In this document: positions 58,435-64,000 of the stretch, piece after piece | How the letters are laid out: every line of letters starts with the position of its first letter | How positions within the stretch are numbered: the stretch's first letter is position 1 | From: Methylophaga nitratireducenticrescens | GTDB taxonomy: Bacteria > Pseudomonadota > Gammaproteobacteria > Nitrosococcales > Methylophagaceae | Length of the DNA: 64,000 nt | Reading direction: 5' to 3' | NCBI RefSeq assembly: GCF_000260985.4 | Contig: NC_017857.3 | Coordinates: 496,001-560,000, forward strand | Notes under the pieces: generated by a model | Told to the model about the DNA's origin: nothing | Databases searched by the model: none | The model's input: the letters and a program-made list of their open reading frames with translations, nothing else | Made by a program: the position numbers and the translations under genes

Positions 58435-58712
58435 AAAGGTTTATCATAATATCGTAAGCATATATTTGTGCTAAATATATACCGGAATAAATAGTTAAAG
58501 ACCAGCCTTTAAACTAACCGAATGTTTCTGTCTGTAACTGAAGCCTCAGCATTACATTGCCAATTCCCTTCACAATCGTTGCTCTGCGAGAGAGGGATAA
58601 AATTTATAAAACGGAGGTAATCTCAGGCTTTTGAATAAATAATCAAGAGTTGATAGGTCTGGCTGTCCGGCTACGTTAAACTACCTTCTAATTTGTAGTA
58701 AAGGTTCCCTTC

Positions 58713-59546
58713 GTGACAGAACTAGCAGGACAACTTAACAAGATGCAGGCGACCCTGCCAGAAACTGGTGGGTCAGTAAGTTATCAAATGATAGTGGGAG
58801 AACAGCAGCTCCCGATGAATCCGCTGATTGGATCGAATATACAGCTGATTTATGCGGGTGAGATTCGTTGCCAGAACTGCCAGCGAATGACCAAGAAAAG
58901 TTACAGTGGTGGTTTTTGTTTTCCCTGTTCACAAAAACTGGCGCAATGTGATTTGTGCTTTATGAAGCCAGAGTTATGCCATTTTGCTCAAGGGACCTGT
59001 CGTGAACCTGAGTGGGGTGTTCAGGTCTGTATGCAGGATCATATTGTTTATCTGGCGAATAGTTCAGGGATCAAAGTGGGTATTACCCGAATTTCGCAAA
59101 TGCCGACACGCTGGCTGGATCAGGGAGCAACCCAGGCGTTGCCTATTTTTCGTGTGAGCAGCCGCTATCATTCCGGTTTGGTTGAAGTCATGTTTAAAAA
59201 TCATGTTTCGGACCGCACGGACTGGCGAAAAATGTTGCGCGGCCCTGCTGCAGCAATTGATCTTGCAGAGAAGCGTGATCAATTACAGGCTAAATGTGCT
59301 GATCAAATCAAGCTTTTACAGCAAGAGTTAGGCGAGGATGCCATCACCACACTGACGGATGGTAAAACCCTGGAAATAAACTACCCTGTGCAGCAATATC
59401 CAGAAAAAGTCAGTTCTATGAATTTTGATAAAACACCGGAAATTGCGGGTAAATTATTGGGTATAAAAGGGCAATATCTGATTATGGATAAAGGCGTTTT
59501 AAATATCCGTAAGTTTACTGGCTATCAAATATCAATGAAGGCTTGA
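58713..59546 (+). CDS. DUF2797 family protein with zinc-binding cysteines
   Basis: A 277-residue cytoplasmic protein starting at GTG. The cysteine groups CQNC, CFPC, CDLC and CREPE between residues 52 and 98 could bind zinc. The segment GIKVGITR and the following TRWLDQGA recall the GIY-YIG-like core noted for this family. The function is not known. It overlaps pyrD (TGATG). Confidence 0.8.
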   Translation: MTELAGQLNKMQATLPETGGSVSYQMIVGEQQLPMNPLIGSNIQLIYAGEIRCQNCQRMTKKSYSGGFCFPCSQKLAQCDLCFMKPELCHFAQGTCREPEWGVQVCMQDHIVYLANSSGIKVGITRISQMPTRWLDQGATQALPIFRVSSRYHSGLVEVMFKNHVSDRTDWRKMLRGPAAAIDLAEKRDQLQAKCADQIKLLQQELGEDAITTLTDGKTLEINYPVQQYPEKVSSMNFDKTPEIAGKLLGIKGQYLIMDKGVLNIRKFTGYQISMKA

Positions 59547-59551
59547 TGTAT

Positions 59552-60571
59552 ATGTACCCGTTACTACGAAATCTGATGTTTAAACTGGATGCTGAAACAT
59601 CACATCACCTAGGCATGAACAGCCTGAAGTGGATGGAAATGTCTGGAGTGTTGGGCTTGCTAATGCCCAAAATGCCGACGGTACCAGTGCATGTGATGGG
59701 ATTGCGTTTCCCTAATCCAGTGGGATTAGCTGCGGGTCTTGATAAAAACGCTGACTACCTGGAAGCGTTATCGGTTTTGGGGTTTGGTTTTATTGAAGTG
59801 GGTACTGTGACACCCCGACCTCAACCGGGTAATGCCAAGCCCAGACTTTTTCGACTTCCAGAAGCACAGGCGATTATTAACCGGATGGGCTTTAATAATC
59901 TGGGTGTAGATCATTTGCTGGAACAGGTTCAGGCCGCTCAAACAGATGCAATTATTGGCATCAATATTGGCAAAAACGTTGATACGCCGGTAGATAAAGC
60001 GCTGGATGACTATCTGATAGGACTGGAAAAATCCTATCCTCATGCAGATTACATTACTATCAATATCTCCTCTCCCAATACTCCCGGTTTACGTAATCTG
60101 CAATTTGGTAAAGCACTGGATAATCTTCTGAGCGCTTTGAAAAATCGTCAGGCGGAACTTGCGGAAAAATTTCAGCGTTATGTACCGATGGCGGTCAAAG
60201 TCGCACCGGATTTAACCCTGGAAGAAGTTCAGCAACTGTCAGAATGTTTCAGTCGTGTCGGGATTGATGCGGTGATTGCCACCAATACGACGCTTTCCCG
60301 CGAAGCTGTCGCAGGCTTGCCTCATGCTGATGAAGCTGGTGGCTTGAGTGGTAAACCGGTATTTGCCAAATCGACAGAAATTGTCCGACAATTCCGACAG
60401 GCTTTACCGGCTGACATGCCGATTATTGCTGCTGGCGGCATTATGAGCGCAGAAGATGCGATGCAAAAGCTGGAGGCGGGGGCTCAACTGATTCAAATAT
60501 ACAGTGGCCTGATTTATCAGGGGCCAAAATTAATTCAAGATATCGTTAAAACCATTCAAAAGAGGAGATAA
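59552..60571 (+). CDS. pyrD: PyrD: dihydroorotate dehydrogenase (quinone), class 2
   Basis: Membrane-associated FMN enzyme of pyrimidine synthesis. The amphipathic N-terminal helix (MYPLLRNLMFKLDAE) that defines class 2, then NPVGLAAGLDKNADYLEAL, TVTPRPQPGNAKPRLFRLP, and INISSPNTPGLRNLQ with the catalytic Ser. The length of 339 residues is normal. The start at 59552 fits family N-termini; ATG at 59546, overlapping the previous stop, is possible. Confidence 0.96.
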   Translation: MYPLLRNLMFKLDAETSHHLGMNSLKWMEMSGVLGLLMPKMPTVPVHVMGLRFPNPVGLAAGLDKNADYLEALSVLGFGFIEVGTVTPRPQPGNAKPRLFRLPEAQAIINRMGFNNLGVDHLLEQVQAAQTDAIIGINIGKNVDTPVDKALDDYLIGLEKSYPHADYITINISSPNTPGLRNLQFGKALDNLLSALKNRQAELAEKFQRYVPMAVKVAPDLTLEEVQQLSECFSRVGIDAVIATNTTLSREAVAGLPHADEAGGLSGKPVFAKSTEIVRQFRQALPADMPIIAAGGIMSAEDAMQKLEAGAQLIQIYSGLIYQGPKLIQDIVKTIQKRR

Positions 60572-60572
60572 C

Positions 60573-61412
60573 ATGGAAACCGGAACTGGCAGCGTCATTG
60601 GTGACATTCTGCTGAATATTTTCTTTGCCGCTGTCATTGTCATTGTGGGGCGCACAGTGGTTAGCTGGTTAGTAAAGCTGTCTCGAAAAATTATGGTCCG
60701 GGCCAATATGGATCCGATCCTGATTAATTTTTCCAGCTCGATCATTAATATCCTATTGTTGCTGTTTGTGTTGATCGCGGTTTTGGATCAATTGGGTGTA
60801 AACACCACCTCGATGATAGCGGTGCTGGGTGCTGCCGGCTTAGCTGTGGGGTTGGCGCTAAAGGATTCATTACAGAATTTTGCTGCCGGCGTAATGTTGA
60901 TCATGTATCGACCATTCAGAATTGGTCACTTTGTAGAGGTTGCTGGCGTACTCGGTATTGTTGAGCAAATCACCATCTTTAACACTGTGATGCGAACACC
61001 GGATAACCGCGAAATCATTGTACCGAACGGCAATATCTATGCAGGTGTTATTACCAACTACTCAGCAAGAGATACCCGACGTATTGATATGGTATTTGGC
61101 ATCGGGTATGACGATGATTTGCTCAAAGCCAAACAAATCATTACCGATATTGTCACGGGTCATGAATTGGTGCTTAACGATCCCGAGCCAATTATCCGTG
61201 TTGCCGAACTGGGCGATAGCAGCATTACTTTCAATGTCTGGCCATGGGTAAACGCATCGGATCTAGCCACAGTAAGAGCTGATCTGATTGAAACAATCAA
61301 ACTGGCGTTTGATGCAAATGGCATCAGTATTCCCTATCCACAAATGGATGTGCATTTTAATAATGTGGATGCTGCCAATGAATCAAGCCAGACTAAAAAC
61401 GAATCGGCCTAG
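60573..61412 (+). CDS. mscS: MscS: small-conductance mechanosensitive channel
   Basis: A 279-residue channel with three membrane helices; the pore helix is MIAVLGAAGLAVGLALKDSLQNFAAG, and the beta domain follows with YRPFRIGHFVEV. Size and motif match E. coli MscS. It starts 1 bp after pyrD (AGGAG site inside the pyrD end). It is the third mechanosensitive channel in the window, with mscL and the larger homologue at 25412-26524. Confidence 0.94.
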   Translation: METGTGSVIGDILLNIFFAAVIVIVGRTVVSWLVKLSRKIMVRANMDPILINFSSSIINILLLLFVLIAVLDQLGVNTTSMIAVLGAAGLAVGLALKDSLQNFAAGVMLIMYRPFRIGHFVEVAGVLGIVEQITIFNTVMRTPDNREIIVPNGNIYAGVITNYSARDTRRIDMVFGIGYDDDLLKAKQIITDIVTGHELVLNDPEPIIRVAELGDSSITFNVWPWVNASDLATVRADLIETIKLAFDANGISIPYPQMDVHFNNVDAANESSQTKNESA

Positions 61413-61424
61413 GAGCTTTAGATC

Positions 61425-62195
61425 CTAGAAATCATCCTTCCAGGCGCGTAATACCTTAAATACCGCCAAAGGAGAATCAAGCGGCTGATCAGCGTAAGCT
61501 TCAGCCGCTTTTTTTATCGCAGCATCATCACACCGCAAAAATGGATTAGTGCGTTTTTCCACTTTTAGCTGTGATGGTACGGTGGCGATCTGCTGTTCCC
61601 TTAACGCCTCTGTTTTGGCTAAGCGTTCAAGCAGGTTGTTATTTTTGGGATCAACGGCTGTGGCAAACTGCAGATTAGCCAGCGTATATTCATGCGCACA
61701 ATAAATCCGCGTATCGTCAGCTAATTGTTTTATTTTTTGCAGTGAATCAAAGAGTTGTTCTGCTGTGCCTCCGAGCAGGCGACCACAACCACCAGCAAAT
61801 AATGTGTCGCCACAGAACAGGTTAGTCTCTACCAGATAGCTGATATGACCTGGCGTGTGCCCAGGAGTATCGATTACTCTGAAGTGCGGAAAAGATGGAT
61901 GCAGTTGTTGGTCAGCCTGAGCATACAAAGGTGTATCGACTGTTTTGATATGTTCATGTTGCGGACCAAAAACGGGCAGATCATACAGATCGTCGAGGCG
62001 ACGGATACCGCCAACGTGATCATTATGATGATGGGTGACTAAGATGGCCGCAGGAAGCAGATCGTTTTTTTCGATAAAGTTAATCACTGGACCCGCATCA
62101 CCCGGATCAACAATTAATACGTCCTGATTCCCGGCTGACTGGATCAACCAGATATAATTATCATTAAATGCCTTAACGGCATGAATTTGTAACAT
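61425..62195 (-). CDS. gloB: GloB: hydroxyacylglutathione hydrolase (glyoxalase II)
   Basis: Metallo-beta-lactamase-fold hydrolase finishing methylglyoxal detoxification. Metal motif THHHNDHVGG (about residues 54-63), GHTPGHISY, and GCGRLLGGTAEQLFDSL; C-terminal substrate-binding part ends NPFLRC. The 256 residues match the family. It is divergent from the methyltransferase and rnhA, the typical order next to dnaQ in gammaproteobacteria. Confidence 0.95.
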   Translation of the reverse strand: MLQIHAVKAFNDNYIWLIQSAGNQDVLIVDPGDAGPVINFIEKNDLLPAAILVTHHHNDHVGGIRRLDDLYDLPVFGPQHEHIKTVDTPLYAQADQQLHPSFPHFRVIDTPGHTPGHISYLVETNLFCGDTLFAGGCGRLLGGTAEQLFDSLQKIKQLADDTRIYCAHEYTLANLQFATAVDPKNNNLLERLAKTEALREQQIATVPSQLKVEKRTNPFLRCDDAAIKKAAEAYADQPLDSPLAVFKVLRAWKDDF

Positions 62196-62248
62196 TTCTA
62201 ACTCCGCCGGAATGGCCTATGTGTAATTATAAAGAGCAAGACCGCGAG

Positions 62249-62944
62249 ATGACACAATGGTGGCAATCTTCGCTTGCCCGTTATATACAAAGCCAGGAAC
62301 AACAATGGCTGAAGTATCAACAGGCAAAGTTGCATGGTTTTTTTCAGCTGCAGCTTGGCGGACAAATGCTTATTCTACCGACTTCATTGCGACCTTGTTA
62401 TCAGGCTTTAATGGGAAGCAGCGGACAATTTTATGCGCAAAGTGAACAACTGCCATTTAAGTCTGACAGTGTTGATGTGATGCTGTTGCAACATGTGGTG
62501 GAATTTTCGCGCCAACCGCATCAATTGTTACGAGAAGCCGACAGAGTGTTAAACGAAGACGGCACAATGGTAATACTATGTTTTAACCCGTTTAGCGTAT
62601 GGGGTTTACGTCGATTATTTTCCTGGCAGGATAGTTTGCCGTGGCGGGGACAGTTTTTTTCACGTCAGCGGTTAAAAGATTGGCTGTCATTGTTGGATTT
62701 TGATGTAGTGGAAGCCCGATCGATCATTTATTGTCCCCCATGGCAAAATGAACGCTGGATAAAACGCGGTGGTTTTTTAGAAAGATGGGGGCGACGTCTC
62801 TGGCCATATCTTGGTGGCGTCACCGCAATTGTCGCTAAAAAGCGCACTTTTCTGGTGACCCCATTACAAAGCCGGTGGCAAAATAGGAAATTATTTCCCA
62901 GACCACAACTGGTGAATCCCTCAGCAACACGAAAAGAGCATTAA
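62249..62944 (+). CDS. SAM-dependent methyltransferase (type 11)
   Basis: A 231-residue class I methyltransferase. The motif [38 protein letters not shown] is the Methyltransf_11 core, though split here as [14 protein letters not shown] and LREADRVL; the glycine-rich SAM loop is weak, replaced by a degenerate stretch. It belongs to the conserved gene between gloB and rnhA in gammaproteobacteria, whose substrate is unknown. The start at 62249 is preferred; ATG at 62219 is an alternative. Its stop overlaps rnhA (TAATG). Confidence 0.8.
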   Translation: MTQWWQSSLARYIQSQEQQWLKYQQAKLHGFFQLQLGGQMLILPTSLRPCYQALMGSSGQFYAQSEQLPFKSDSVDVMLLQHVVEFSRQPHQLLREADRVLNEDGTMVILCFNPFSVWGLRRLFSWQDSLPWRGQFFSRQRLKDWLSLLDFDVVEARSIIYCPPWQNERWIKRGGFLERWGRRLWPYLGGVTAIVAKKRTFLVTPLQSRWQNRKLFPRPQLVNPSATRKEH

Positions 62945-63387
62945 TGGAACACGTTGAAATTTTTACCGATGGTGCCTGCAGTGGTAATCCGGGGCCGGGA
63001 GGTTGGGGAACCATTCTTCGTGCCAAAGATAACGAAAAGGAGTTATCCGGCGGCGAAAAAATGACCACCAATAATCGAATGGAAATGATGGCAGTTATAG
63101 CCGGTCTGGAAGCATTGAAAAGACCCTGTCATGTCACCATTACCACCGATTCACAATATGTGATGAAAGGTATGACGGAATGGTTGAAAGGCTGGAAAGC
63201 CAAAAATTGGCGAACTGCCGGCCGACAACCAGTGAAAAATGCTGATTTATGGCAACGTATGGACGCAGCTTCCCAGCCACATAAATTATCCTGGCAATGG
63301 GTTCGGGGTCATGATGGTCATCCGGAAAATGAACGTGCCGATCAGCTGGCGGTAGCAGCACGTACTCAAATTGCATTACAGGACTAA
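62944..63387 (+). CDS. rnhA: RnhA: ribonuclease HI
   Basis: Degrades RNA in RNA-DNA hybrids. The 147-residue protein has the complete catalytic set: Asp in [16 protein letters not shown], Glu in [10 protein letters not shown], Asp in TTDSQYV and the final Asp in ENERADQLA. It overlaps the methyltransferase stop and is followed at once by dnaQ, as in many gammaproteobacteria. Confidence 0.97.
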   Translation: MEHVEIFTDGACSGNPGPGGWGTILRAKDNEKELSGGEKMTTNNRMEMMAVIAGLEALKRPCHVTITTDSQYVMKGMTEWLKGWKAKNWRTAGRQPVKNADLWQRMDAASQPHKLSWQWVRGHDGHPENERADQLAVAARTQIALQD

Positions 63388-63390
63388 CCG

Positions 63391-64000
63391 ATGGCAGAGC
63401 AAACCAGTCAACGACAAATTGTTTTAGATACTGAAACCACCGGCCTCAGTACAGCAGATGATCACCGCATTATTGAAATCGGCTGTGTTGAATTAGTGAA
63501 TCGACGGCTGACTGGTGAGACGTTTCATCAATATATAAATCCACAGCGGGAAATTGATGCCGGGGCGATAGAGGTTCATGGCATTACCAATGAATCATTA
63601 GCCGATAAACCTTTATTTGCAGACATAGCTACAGATTTTCTGCGGTTTATTGAAGGGGCTGAATTGATTATTCATAACGCCGCGTTTGACGTGGGATTCT
63701 TAAATCATGAACTAACCAAGTTAGGCCACACCACCAAAATTGACGATATTTGTTCAGTGATGGACACGCTAAAACTTGCGCGGGATAAACATCCGGGTCA
63801 GAAAAACAACCTGGATGCGTTATGTAAACGCTATGGGGTGGATAATTCCAACCGGGAATTACATGGTGCCTTATTAGATGCCGAGATTCTGGCAGACGTC
63901 TATCTGATGATGACAGGTGGTCAGGTCAGCTTGTCACTGGCAGCCGAGCAATTCGAACCGCAACACGATGCACAGCAAAATGAGCTCACGACAATTGAAC
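63391..64000 (+). CDS. dnaQ: DnaQ: DNA polymerase III epsilon subunit (partial, runs off the window)
   Basis: 3'-5' proofreading exonuclease of the replicative polymerase. At least 203 residues are present, open to the right edge. Exo I is LDTETTGLS, Exo II is IIHNAAFDVGFLNHEL and Exo III includes RELHGALLDAEILADVY with the catalytic His and Asp. The start is 3 bp after the rnhA stop. The C-terminal alpha-binding part begins but is cut off. Confidence 0.95.
   Translation, partial: MAEQTSQRQIVLDTETTGLSTADDHRIIEIGCVELVNRRLTGETFHQYINPQREIDAGAIEVHGITNESLADKPLFADIATDFLRFIEGAELIIHNAAFDVGFLNHELTKLGHTTKIDDICSVMDTLKLARDKHPGQKNNLDALCKRYGVDNSNRELHGALLDAEILADVYLMMTGGQVSLSLAAEQFEPQHDAQQNELTTIE

Overview
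The window looks like chromosome of a gammaproteobacterial methylotroph of moderate GC. The housekeeping backbone (hemA-prfA facing a TPR lipoprotein, then lolB-ispE-tRNA-Gln-prs-rplY-pth-ychF; also mltD, pyrD, gloB, rnhA and dnaQ) has a gammaproteobacterial order. The accessory content is a calcium-type methanol dehydrogenase (mxa) cluster, a form IA RuBisCO (cbb) operon with a separate phosphoribulokinase, and a nitric oxide reductase (nor) operon. A Methylophaga-like or related marine methylotroph is plausible, but the species cannot be fixed from the sequence alone.

Layout. 1-5476 (minus): nor operon, a 41-residue membrane protein followed by norC (with an extra heme domain), norB, norQ, norD and the start of one more gene. 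5477-8326: gene-poor accessory stretch holding a tRNA-Leu, a partial copy of its 3' end about 1.57 kb away, a conserved hypothetical gene and a solitary HIRAN-domain gene. 8327-25273: heme, purine, translation and envelope housekeeping genes plus phosphoribulokinase. 25412-31678: mechanosensitive channels, a complete IS5-family insertion sequence and several small secreted or membrane proteins of unknown role. 31656-38570: divergent cbbR / cbbLSQO and a small hypothetical gene. 38684-56327: the mxa region, with mxaY-B-F-J-G-I-R-S-A-C-K-L and a large periplasmic-sensing GGDEF/EAL protein on the minus strand, and a small secreted protein, mxaD and a YVTN propeller protein diverging on the plus strand. 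56360-64000: housekeeping genes, ending inside dnaQ.

How it works together. MxaFI oxidises methanol in the periplasm and passes electrons to cytochrome cL (MxaG). MxaRSACKLD mature and activate the enzyme, and the MxaYB two-component pair probably controls it. CbbLS and phosphoribulokinase give the two signature Calvin-cycle steps, so carbon could be fixed as CO2 produced from methanol. NorCB removes nitric oxide. Each of the three metalloenzymes (NO reductase, RuBisCO, methanol dehydrogenase) is encoded beside its own MoxR-type AAA+ ATPase and VWA-domain partner(s), which is the most striking functional theme of the window.

The least explained non-coding structure is a ~262-bp element with 17-18-bp terminal inverted repeats, present in two near-complete copies (14315-14576 and 37984-38246) and one fragment (22803-22872). 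The two full copies share internal stems whose bases co-vary, and they supply the ends of neighbouring genes. Other candidate regulatory structures are a 13-bp hairpin between mxaF and mxaJ, terminators between mxaI and mxaR and between cbbS and cbbQ, and inverted repeats in the mxaF and rplY leaders. I found no CRISPR array, prophage or rRNA operon.
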